DNA from: Crenotrichaceae bacterium
GTDB lineage: Bacteria; Pseudomonadota; Gammaproteobacteria; Methylococcales; DRLZ01
Direction: 5' to 3'
Length of the DNA: 5,187 nucleotides
NCBI GenBank assembly: GCA_011322755.1
Contig: DRLZ01000277.1
Location: 1 to 5,187 of the forward strand
A program made the position numbers and the translations under genes. Numbering within the stretch: position 1 is the stretch's first letter; every line of letters begins with the position of its first letter. The notes beneath the pieces were generated by a model, which worked only from the letters and a program-made list of their open reading frames with translations, made no database searches and was not told the origin of the DNA. Below, piece after piece: positions 1 through 5,020 of the stretch.

Positions 1-1889
1 CTCAACAAAGCGACCAGGCGCGGCCAAAAGTCACTCCGCCATTCTGCTTGCATGCGTAACACCATCAGCTTGCGCAGGTGCAGACTTAAATACACCAGAG
101 GCAATAACAGTAGCATGAACATGCGATCCACAACCTCTCGCATTGTGCCTGAGAGTAAACCGGAGTGCCCCATGCCGACCAGCAACGTAAAAACCGCCGC
201 GATACCGGTTATCCAGAGAATAGTGTAATGGATGCGCGGTTGTCGCTGGGCTGCTGGGATCAGTGGTGACACAAACAGCCAATAACTGAGTTGCGCCATC
301 CATTGGCAGACAAACCAGATAATCACCAACAGCAGCAATTGGAAACGTTGAGCCTTGAGACCAAACAACCACACTGCAGCCAGCAGCGTACCGCTTGTGA
401 ACAACATCAGACGGCTACCGCGCAACAGAGCATATAGAACTTCTCTGGCTTTCATAGTGAAAGTCTGACCTTCAGTCATGTGGTATGGCCGGGGACAAGG
501 AAGATGCCCCAACCCCATGCTGACCAACGTCAACAAGAACACCACTGTGGCAAAACCAAACCTGTCGTTCAAATCGGATTTAGACCATCCCGTGGCCAGA
601 TTACGTACTGAAGCAGTCACGGCCTGCACCAGAATAGTTGGTATGTGACCTGCTTCGATCAGTAGAGAGCGCCAGACCTCAGGATCTTTGGGAAGAGGTT
701 GACGGGCTGTCAGACTGCGATTCAGATTCTGCTGGAACGTTTTATCAATAACGGCTGAGCGCGTTTTGACTTCCTTTTGTAGTTGTTGTAGAGACGCTTT
801 TTGTCTTTGATACTGCTCAATCAGCTGGTTCAGGTCATTGCGCTGCCGATTATAGACAGCCAAAGGCAATCCTTGCAATGAATGGCGTTTTTCCAACAGT
901 TGTAACTGCTGGTTAAGTAGTTTTATTTTTCCATCAACAAGCTTGATGGCAGGAGTAATACGCTGTCTTAAATCATCCAGCCTGGTTTTCCACTCTGAAA
1001 GTGTGTCTGGTGCAGCCTGGTTGATTTGGTCGAGGGTAATTGCCTCCAGTTCAGTCTGGTCTGCGGCCAGTTTCTGTTTGCCGTTAATCAGACTGATATA
1101 TTCGTTCAGAACCTGGATTCGGTGCGTCAGATCCTGTCGCTTGGGCTGGGTGATCGTACCTCCCCGGACGAATGCATCCAATTGTTGCTGCAGATCATTA
1201 ACCTTAGCCTGTTTCTGCTGGATTTCCATTTGCAACCTGTTCTCCAGATCTGCCAGATTCTCCTTGAGCCTGTCCTCCTGCTGCCGTTGCGCTGCCTGCT
1301 GCAGGGTGTTGAGCCATTGCCGGGAGAGTGCCACCTTGCGTTGCAACAATCGAATGCGGTCATTGAGTATATCCAGATATTGCTGTTTCAGCGCCAGCAG
1401 TGACTGCTGCTGTTTCAGCTGCTCGGTGAGTTTAGCTTCAAGAGCTGGAGTAATCTGTTCCGGGCTGTTCTTGAGGTTGCTGATCTGGTGTTGTAGCTCG
1501 GTAATGGTGGATTGCAGCTTGTCGATTTGATGCTGGGCGCTGGTCTGATCCAGTTGTGAGGACTGAAGATCGACCTGTACTGATTCCAGCGCCAGTCTGG
1601 CCTGTTCCAGATCGGCACCCAGCGACTTGGAAGTGATGCTCTGAGCAGACCAGAGACGTTGTTTTTCCTGTAACAACTGGATCTCTGTATCCAGCTTTCG
1701 AAGATCTTTTTTTTCATCTTGAATACTTCGTTGCAAGACGGCAATCGGATCCGTTGCAACATCAGAAAGATGAGCTGTAGCCGTCGTCCATGCCACTGAA
1801 AGCAGCAACAACGCCAGTGTCAGGATGATGAATCGTGTCTGGTTAAATCGAAACAGCCGGTTTTTAATCAACAACAATGCATTTCTCAT
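1..1889 (-). CDS. MscK/MscM-like large mechanosensitive channel (N-terminal part, cut by window edge)
   Basis: The frame is open from ATG at 1889 to the left edge: 629 codons, no stop, C-terminus outside the window. Residues 19-39 form a signal peptide (hydrophobic run ending near ATA-H). About 45-385 is Gln/Leu/Lys-rich heptad sequence, a long periplasmic coiled coil. From about 443 come hydrophobic helices, roughly 443-462, 494-510, 516-540, 555-575 and 588-603. Signal peptide, long coiled-coil periplasmic domain and multi-helix membrane part is the architecture of the large MscS-family channels (MscK/KefA, MscM/YjeP), which release solutes during hypo-osmotic shock. The diagnostic MscS pore and beta domain would lie beyond the edge, so the family is inferred from architecture. 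The start is supported by AGAGGA three bases upstream (minus strand, about 1892-1897) and by the signal peptide following directly. It is divergent from the plus-strand genes. Confident as a gene, moderate on product. Confidence 0.72.
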   Translation of the reverse strand, partial: MRNALLLIKNRLFRFNQTRFIILTLALLLLSVAWTTATAHLSDVATDPIAVLQRSIQDEKKDLRKLDTEIQLLQEKQRLWSAQSITSKSLGADLEQARLALESVQVDLQSSQLDQTSAQHQIDKLQSTITELQHQISNLKNSPEQITPALEAKLTEQLKQQQSLLALKQQYLDILNDRIRLLQRKVALSRQWLNTLQQAAQRQQEDRLKENLADLENRLQMEIQQKQAKVNDLQQQLDAFVRGGTITQPKRQDLTHRIQVLNEYISLINGKQKLAADQTELEAITLDQINQAAPDTLSEWKTRLDDLRQRITPAIKLVDGKIKLLNQQLQLLEKRHSLQGLPLAVYNRQRNDLNQLIEQYQRQKASLQQLQKEVKTRSAVIDKTFQQNLNRSLTARQPLPKDPEVWRSLLIEAGHIPTILVQAVTASVRNLATGWSKSDLNDRFGFATVVFLLTLVSMGLGHLPCPRPYHMTEGQTFTMKAREVLYALLRGSRLMLFTSGTLLAAVWLFGLKAQRFQLLLLVIIWFVCQWMAQLSYWLFVSPLIPAAQRQPRIHYTILWITGIAAVFTLLVGMGHSGLLSGTMREVVDRMFMLLLLPLVYLSLHLRKLMVLRMQAEWRSDFWPRLVALL

Positions 1890-2125
1890 GTTCCTCTACT
1901 TGCAGTCGATTTCTTTTACACCATGTGGTGAGCGTTCTTCGGTAACAGTCTTCTTGCTCTGCGTGCAATATGCTTAATTTTAAGCACAAAGTCCACTCAA
2001 TTCATATCCTCGGAATTCTGGAAAACGGTCACTTTGGCCGCTTATCCCGACTTCTATCGGCCAGATTGAGTCAGAAGACACAAAAAATAACAGAATTAAA
2101 AGCCAGGCAGTCAATGATCTTTATG
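1890..2125. other. Non-coding divergent region upstream of the channel gene
   Basis: No supportable gene. Two dyads are visible. TGCTTAA at 1971-1977 and TTAAGCA at 1980-1986 have perfect 7-bp arms around TT, about 85 bp upstream of the channel gene start, a plausible operator or promoter-proximal site. TGGCCG at 2035-2040 and CGGCCA at 2058-2063 are 6-bp arms with a 17-bp loop. No convincing minus-strand -35/-10 pair for the channel gene was found by eye. Confidence 0.4.
1971..1986. promoter_or_regulatory. Palindrome upstream of channel gene, possible operator
   Basis: TGCTTAA-TT-TTAAGCA is a 7-bp perfect inverted repeat with a 2-bp centre, the size of a dimeric regulator site. It lies in the leader or promoter zone of the minus-strand channel gene. 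The sequence shows the symmetry only; the binding protein is unknown and AT-rich palindromes of this size can occur by chance. Confidence 0.25.
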
Positions 2126-2154
2126 TTGGCACGATTATAGCTTAAACATAGCAT
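2126..2154 (+). promoter_or_regulatory. Candidate sigma70 promoter (alternative reading: sigma54)
   Basis: TTGGCA (2126-2131, 5 of 6 to the -35 consensus), a 17-bp spacer and TAGCAT (2149-2154, 4 of 6 to the -10 consensus) form a fair sigma70 promoter reading rightward, with a start expected near 2160. The same bases also read TTGGCACG-N4-TAGC with GG at 2128-2129 and GC at 2140-2141, which is the 12-bp GG-to-GC spacing of sigma54 promoters and would start near 2153. The two readings cannot be separated from sequence alone. The element precedes a Fur-box-like core and a terminator-like hairpin. Confidence 0.35.
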
Positions 2155-2157
2155 GAG

Positions 2158-2176
2158 ATTGATGATAATCATTTCA
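2158..2176. promoter_or_regulatory. Fur-box-like operator
   Basis: TGATAATCATT at 2163-2173 is identical to the central 11 bases of the classical 19-bp Fur box, but the outer bases match poorly (about 13 of 19 in total). It sits at the predicted transcription start of the promoter at 2126-2154, where Fur binding would repress. This is inferred from consensus only; AT-rich sequence makes partial matches fairly common. Confidence 0.33.
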
Positions 2177-2246
2177 ACATCCTAACGGACGTGGTACTAA
2201 TAGGTATTGAAAATTTATCCAGAAAACTCCTCTCGGGGGCGTTTTT
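2160..2246 (+). ncRNA. Possible small RNA between promoter-like and terminator-like elements
   Basis: A promoter-like element (2126-2154), a Fur-box-like core at the predicted start, about 60 bp with no start codon followed by a useful frame, and a hairpin with a T-run ending at 2246 together delimit a transcript of about 85 nt. Fur-repressed small RNAs such as RyhB, PrrF and NrrF have this layout and size. No sequence similarity to any of them was recognised. The alternative is a leader of the gene at 2396 with an attenuator-like hairpin. Inference only. Confidence 0.25.
2222..2246 (+). terminator. Rho-independent terminator-like hairpin
   Basis: AAAAC (2223-2227) pairs with GTTTT (2241-2245). 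After one mismatch, CCTC (2229-2232) pairs with GGGG (2236-2239, one wobble) around a TCG loop. Five Ts at 2242-2246 provide the U-tract, overlapping the base of the stem. It resembles the common A-tract/GC-stem/T-tract terminator but is slightly degenerate. It lies about 150 bp ahead of the DUF2934 gene and would end rightward transcription from the promoter near 2126-2154. Confidence 0.5.
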
Positions 2247-2252
2247 GGTTTT

Positions 2253-2309
2253 GAATGGGAAAGTATATTTTTCCATTCCTTCTCATTTCAATGGGGTATT
2301 CCCATTGAA
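2253..2309. promoter_or_regulatory. Two AATGG-type dyads, possible operator pair
   Basis: GAATGG (2253-2258) with CCATTC (2273-2278), and TTCAATGGG (2287-2295) with CCCATTGAA (2301-2309), form two inverted repeats sharing the half-site AATGGG/CCCATT. Their centres lie about 32 bp apart, close to three helical turns. A perfect -35 hexamer TTGACA (2316-2321) follows directly, although no good -10 is found 16-18 bp further on. The placement suggests control of the DUF2934 gene at 2396. The second dyad could also act as an RNA hairpin. Confidence 0.35.
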
Positions 2310-2339
2310 TTCTTATTGACACTTCTATGTGTCTGACTC

Positions 2340-2364
2340 GTTTTCTTCGTTGCTCGATGAAAAC
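2340..2364 (+). promoter_or_regulatory. Leader stem-loop ahead of the DUF2934 gene
   Basis: GTTTTCTTCG (2340-2349) and CGATGAAAAC (2355-2364) pair with a single T-T mismatch around the 5-base loop TTGCT, ending 18 bases before the ribosome binding site at 2383-2388. If transcribed it would form a 9-bp stem in the 5' leader. No T-run follows, so it is not a terminator; a stabilising or regulatory role is possible. Confidence 0.3.
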
Positions 2365-2382
2365 TATTTACTTAAACAAAGT

Positions 2383-2388
2383 AAGGAG
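2383..2388 (+). promoter_or_regulatory. Ribosome binding site of the DUF2934 gene
   Basis: AAGGAG lies seven bases before ATG 2396, a near-perfect Shine-Dalgarno sequence that fixes the start of this small gene and supports it as real. Confidence 0.8.
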
Positions 2389-2395
2389 ATAGACA

Positions 2396-2614
2396 ATGGT
2401 TTCAAAGAAAAAAGATGTACAAAAGAAGGGAAAGGAAAATGATGTGGATCAGGAAAAGTCTTCAGTACAATCTGAGGATAATGAGGACGACCAGATCATA
2501 ATAGCTGAAGCTGCGTACTATATCGCTGAAAAAAGAGGGTTCGCGCCAGATCATGAGATGGACGACTGGCTTGAGGCAGAAAAAGAAGTGGCAGGTAAGA
2601 CAGCGAAGGCTTAA
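2396..2614 (+). CDS. Small DUF2934 family protein
   Basis: A 72-residue protein with two parts. Residues 1-32 are highly charged and low in complexity (Lys-rich, then Asp/Glu-rich), probably disordered. Residues 34-66 match the DUF2934 pattern: an IAEAAYYIAEKRGF helix, a short turn, then a DDWLEAEKEV helix. DUF2934 proteins are short cytoplasmic proteins of unknown function found in many proteobacteria; no enzyme activity is known. There is no signal peptide or membrane segment. The start is set by AAGGAG seven bases upstream. It stands alone: 178 bp separate it from the next gene, with hairpins on both sides, so it is probably its own transcription unit with a structured leader. Family assignment is confident, function unknown. 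Confidence 0.85.
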   Translation: MVSKKKDVQKKGKENDVDQEKSSVQSEDNEDDQIIIAEAAYYIAEKRGFAPDHEMDDWLEAEKEVAGKTAKA

Positions 2615-2654
2615 TTCCACAATCTATTTCTGTTTTGTCTGATAACCAGCGATA

Positions 2655-2683
2655 TTGTAGCAGAACTTTGTGCTAATTATTTT
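2655..2683 (+). promoter_or_regulatory. Weak candidate promoter of the metal operon
   Basis: TTGTAG (2655-2660), a 17-bp spacer and TATTTT (2678-2683) each match 4 of 6 consensus bases. This is the best pair seen between the DUF2934 gene and the operon beginning at 2793. If used, the leader would include the strong hairpin at 2707-2745. Low confidence. Confidence 0.25.
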
Positions 2684-2692
2684 GGCACGATT
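2677..2692 (+). repeat. Second copy of 16-bp TTATnTTGGCACGATT repeat
   Basis: The bases at 2677-2692 match those at 2121-2136 at 15 of 16 positions, in the same orientation, each upstream of a plus-strand transcription unit. The copy at 2121 could be part of a promoter. This copy lacks a -10 or -12 element at the right distance, so a shared regulator site is an alternative. GTGCTAA (2670-2676) also pairs with TTGGCAC (2682-2688), making a small dyad around this copy. Confidence 0.4.
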
Positions 2693-2706
2693 GCTAGAGA
2701 TAACAG

Positions 2707-2745
2707 CGCGAGCGCAACATTTATTTGGCTGATGTTGCTCTCGCG
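2707..2745. repeat. Strong hairpin in the operon leader
   Basis: Arms 2707-2720 and 2732-2745 pair over 14 positions with one mismatch (C2713 against T2739) around an 11-base loop. This GC-rich stem lies between the DUF2934 stop and the start of the operon at 2793. The run of eight Ts at 2762-2769 is 17 bases beyond the stem, too far for a standard terminator, although the hairpin could still impede read-through from 2396-2614. It could also be a mobile palindrome of the REP kind or an RNA control element. Confidence 0.55.
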
Positions 2746-2792
2746 TCATAAACACTATTCATTTTTTTTAATGTAAGGTAAAGAGGTTATCA

Positions 2793-3401
2793 ATGATCGA
2801 TAAAATTATATTGTTTGGTCTCGCTTTTATATCGCTGCTTACAACACCTGTGATTGCAGAAACACAACCAGAGCTATTCCCGCAACATCATGCTAAATCA
2901 CAGCATTCATTATTAAAACAGCAGAGTACTTCAGGTGGTCTGACCGAATCCGGTACCGATCTGTTTGCTACAATACAGGAAGTGATTAAAAAATTATCGG
3001 AAGATCCTGAGACTGACTGGTCAAAAGTCAATCTGGAAGCGCTACGCGACCATTTGCGCGATATGTTTGAATTTTCCTATAACGTCGATGTTATCTCCCA
3101 GAATCCGATACAAAATGGAGTCAGTATTTTAGTCAAGCCGCTAACCAGCAGAGCAGAACATGCGCTGGACAAAGTCTTGAATGCTCATCCGGCAATGTTA
3201 AAGATGGAAACCGGATGGGACATGCAATCCAGCAAGACTGACGGTCAATACACAATCACCGTGACCACTACAAAACCGACTGAAGTCGATAAAATCAGGG
3301 GTCTCGGTTATATCGGCGTGCTAGCGATCGGCAATCATCATCAACCGCATCATTGGGCGATGGCAACAGGCCGGAACCCTCATCACGCCATGCATCATTA
3401 G
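2793..3401 (+). CDS. Secreted protein with His-rich C-terminus, probable periplasmic metal (copper) binding
   Basis: A 202-residue protein. Residues 1-22 are a Sec signal peptide with a probable cut after VIA, placing it in the periplasm or outer envelope. Residues 50-175 look like a compact conserved domain: a helical part around DWSKVNLEALRDHLRDM (75-91), a hydrophobic region to about 135, a beta-like stretch around YTITVTTT (153-160), then IRGLGYIGVLAIG (168-180). The last 21 residues hold eight histidines in four HH pairs (182-183, 186-187, 197-198, 201-202) with Met190 and Met200, a likely Cu, Ni or Zn ligand tail. I recognise no named family. RBS AAGAGG lies six bases before the ATG. 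The stop is 17 bp ahead of the HMA-TauE/SafE gene, so the two are almost certainly co-transcribed, which supports a metal role. Gene certain, function inferred. Confidence 0.82.
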   Translation: MIDKIILFGLAFISLLTTPVIAETQPELFPQHHAKSQHSLLKQQSTSGGLTESGTDLFATIQEVIKKLSEDPETDWSKVNLEALRDHLRDMFEFSYNVDVISQNPIQNGVSILVKPLTSRAEHALDKVLNAHPAMLKMETGWDMQSSKTDGQYTITVTTTKPTEVDKIRGLGYIGVLAIGNHHQPHHWAMATGRNPHHAMHH

Positions 3402-3407
3402 CTTGTT

Positions 3408-3412
3408 GGGAG
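3408..3412 (+). promoter_or_regulatory. Ribosome binding site of the HMA-TauE/SafE gene
   Basis: GGGAG six bases before ATG 3419, inside the 17-bp gap after the previous stop. It fixes the start directly before the metal-binding domain. Confidence 0.65.
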
Positions 3413-3418
3413 TAGCCA

Positions 3419-4477
3419 ATGGCTCACGCAAAACTCAAGATCACTGGAATGCAATGCGGCGGTTGCGAAACCATTATTGAAACAGCTGTTTCTCAACTGC
3501 AAGGCATCGAAAAGGTCGATGCTGATTATCCACACGGTACGGTTGATGTCAGCTTTGATGCAGACACCATCAGCCTCAGTAAGATTAAAAAAACGATTGA
3601 ACAAAGCGGTTATTCAATCGCACAGTCAGCGTCAAGCACTAAACCATTCTGGCTTAAATTTCTCATCGCGCTGATGACGGTGATTGGCCTTGCAGTGGTA
3701 ATGGTTGCTGCTCGAAAAGTCTCTCATCAGTTGAGTTTGCCTGAGCTTGATTCACATTTGAGTGACGGAATGATTTTTTTCATTGGCTTAATCACCGGCC
3801 TGCACTGTATCGGCATGTGTGGCGCATTCGTCCTCGGTTATACAGCAAAAGATGCACAACAACACCGTTCTTCCTGGCCATCACACCTTTTATACGGACT
3901 GGGAAAAACAGTGTCGTATGCCATGTTTGGCGCATTGTTTGGACTGCTAGGCTCGATGATCAGTATTACACCTTTTATGCAAGGCGTAACCAACATCGTA
4001 GCAGGGGTTTTCCTGGTTCTGTTCGGTTTAAATATGCTGGATATGTTTGCTGTTTTAAAACATGTCAGACTCAGGCAACCACAGCAACTTGCCCGATTTG
4101 CAATTGAGCGCAGACAACGCTCGCGCAGCCCTTTTTTTATCGGATTTTTCACTGGCTTTCTGATCGGCTGTGGCCCGCTTCAAGCCATGTATGTGATGGC
4201 GGCTGGTAGCAGTGATCCGCTGGTGGGTGCAAAAATCATGACCTTGTTTGGTCTGGGTACGTTACCAGCCTTATTCAGTTTTGGTTTTTTGAGCCGGATT
4301 TTCTCAGCAACCGCAACCCATCGATTTTTCAAATTATCTGGCCTGATCCTGATTGTCATTGGTGCGATGATGCTGAACAAAGGCTTGATCCGAACAAATT
4401 CCGGCTATGATTTCAAATCGCTTGAGCAAAAAATGAAGACAGAGTGGAAACAAGTCGTTAATCTCCCCTTGCAATAA
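3419..4477 (+). CDS. HMA domain fused to TauE/SafE-like (COG2836) membrane protein, putative copper handling
   Basis: A 352-residue inner-membrane protein. Residues 4-66 form a heavy-metal-associated domain with the metal-binding loop GMQCGGC (Cys13, Cys16), as in CopZ and the N-termini of copper ATPases. A helix at about 77-97 follows, then a six-helix domain (about 117-141, 156-180, 183-206, 239-262, 269-293, 303-320) with the family motif GLHCIGMCG (His129, Cys130, Cys134) and CGPLQ (Cys251). COG2836 proteins are annotated as sulfite-exporter TauE/SafE-like or cytochrome-biogenesis/DsbD-like; HMA fusions are commonly labelled possible copper tolerance proteins, and relatives occur near cbb3 oxidase assembly genes. 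The conserved membrane cysteines suit metal relay or thiol transfer better than sulfite export. Second gene of an operon with the His-rich secreted protein. Domain calls are confident; substrate inferred as copper. Confidence 0.9.
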   Translation: MAHAKLKITGMQCGGCETIIETAVSQLQGIEKVDADYPHGTVDVSFDADTISLSKIKKTIEQSGYSIAQSASSTKPFWLKFLIALMTVIGLAVVMVAARKVSHQLSLPELDSHLSDGMIFFIGLITGLHCIGMCGAFVLGYTAKDAQQHRSSWPSHLLYGLGKTVSYAMFGALFGLLGSMISITPFMQGVTNIVAGVFLVLFGLNMLDMFAVLKHVRLRQPQQLARFAIERRQRSRSPFFIGFFTGFLIGCGPLQAMYVMAAGSSDPLVGAKIMTLFGLGTLPALFSFGFLSRIFSATATHRFFKLSGLILIVIGAMMLNKGLIRTNSGYDFKSLEQKMKTEWKQVVNLPLQ

Positions 4478-4547
4478 AGCCTGTATAGAAGCAGGTTAAA
4501 TTGTGTCATTCAATACGTTTATACGGGCAAGTTCAGTGTTGCTTTAT

Positions 4548-4760
4548 TCATTTACGATTGGAACATTCCTTACATAGGCCGTGCATTTCAATAATGACTT
4601 GAGACGGCTTGAAACCGAATGACTTGCTGTTGTCATGCAACGCATCATAACAGTGCCGCGCGTCCATTTCGTAAGCGTTATGACAATGATCGCAAATCAG
4701 GATTGCTGAATGATGATTCTGATCGGCGCTCAAGCAGCCAATATACACAGTGATATCCAT
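4548..4760 (-). pseudogene. C-terminal fragment of a Fur/Zur-family metal regulator
   Basis: The minus-strand frame ends at TGA 4548-4550 and carries a typical Fur-family dimerisation and zinc-binding half: YIGC, then an HH pair, ICDHCHN (first CxxC), a helix with a GFKPSQ turn, and EMHGLCKEC (second CxxC). Both cysteine pairs of the structural zinc site are intact. The roughly 80-residue N-terminal winged-helix DNA-binding domain is absent: homology begins near 4757, and the frame runs on only through unrelated sequence to a possible TTG start at 4811 and a stop at 4875-4877. No ribosome binding site is evident at either start. It faces the metal operon (70 bp between stops). Probably a non-functional remnant of a Zur-like regulator; a short zinc-binding dimerisation peptide is possible but less likely. 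Confidence 0.72.
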
Positions 4761-4953
4761 AAAGAAATCATTCCATCGGATTGTGCATTGAATGATAATG
4801 TTGAGGGTCAAGTTATGTTTAGTTTCGCTTCCTTCCTTTGTATCGCTTTGAACTATAATCCTCTGAATAACAGACTATATTTAAAGCCAACCAGACAAAG
4901 AGATCATAGCGCTTTATACATCCCGAATTGACCTCATATGGAATGATTTCTTT
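4761..4953. repeat. 193-bp segment bounded by 16-bp perfect inverted repeats
   Basis: Positions 4761-4776 (AAAGAAATCATTCCAT) are the exact reverse complement of 4938-4953. The segment between has no recognisable gene. Its left end coincides with the point where Fur homology stops. Short size, terminal inverted repeats and an adjacent broken gene resemble a MITE-like element or an invertible or recombined segment, but no target-site duplication is visible at the ends (CAT on the left, TCT on the right). Confidence 0.45.
4854..4859 (+). promoter_or_regulatory. Possible -10 element upstream of hsdR
   Basis: TATAAT is a perfect -10 hexamer, but no good -35 lies 16-18 bp upstream and there is no extended -10 TG. 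CAGACA (4892-4897), 17 bp, TATACA (4915-4920) is a second weak option. Either would drive hsdR with a leader of roughly 100-160 nt. Confidence 0.2.
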
Positions 4954-5020
4954 TCTGAGAAAGTAGCCAATCTGGTTGTCGTTATCGAATAACTGATTAA
5001 AAGCTAAAGCTGGACCTGCC

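Noticed and set aside
31..372. 113-aa minus-strand open frame
   Set aside because: Overlaps the channel gene on the same strand in another frame; the channel frame has a signal peptide, heptads and membrane helices, this one has no recognisable feature.
943..1530. 195-aa plus-strand open frame, Ser/Cys/Arg-rich
   Set aside because: Antisense to the coiled-coil part of the channel gene; its odd Ser/Cys-rich composition is what complementary Gln/Leu codons produce, and it has no domain or clear ribosome binding site.
2176..2210. GGTACTAAT stretch resembling the 3' end of 23S rRNA
   Set aside because: Only about nine to twelve bases agree and the flanking sequence does not match 23S rRNA; most likely chance.
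2682..2697. Second TTGGCACG site as a sigma54 promoter
   Set aside because: The GC is 9 bases from the GG instead of 12, so the spacing does not fit a sigma54 -24/-12 promoter.
4473..4548. AATAAAGC / GCTTTATT inverted repeat between the convergent stops as a bidirectional terminator
   Set aside because: Arms of 8 bp, AT-rich, 60 bases apart with no T-tract; the CCTG/CAGG hairpin inside is only 4 bp. Neither is a credible terminator.
4710..4931. 73-aa plus-strand open frame across the inverted-repeat segment
   Set aside because: Antisense to the Fur remnant at its start, no family pattern, no convincing ribosome binding site.
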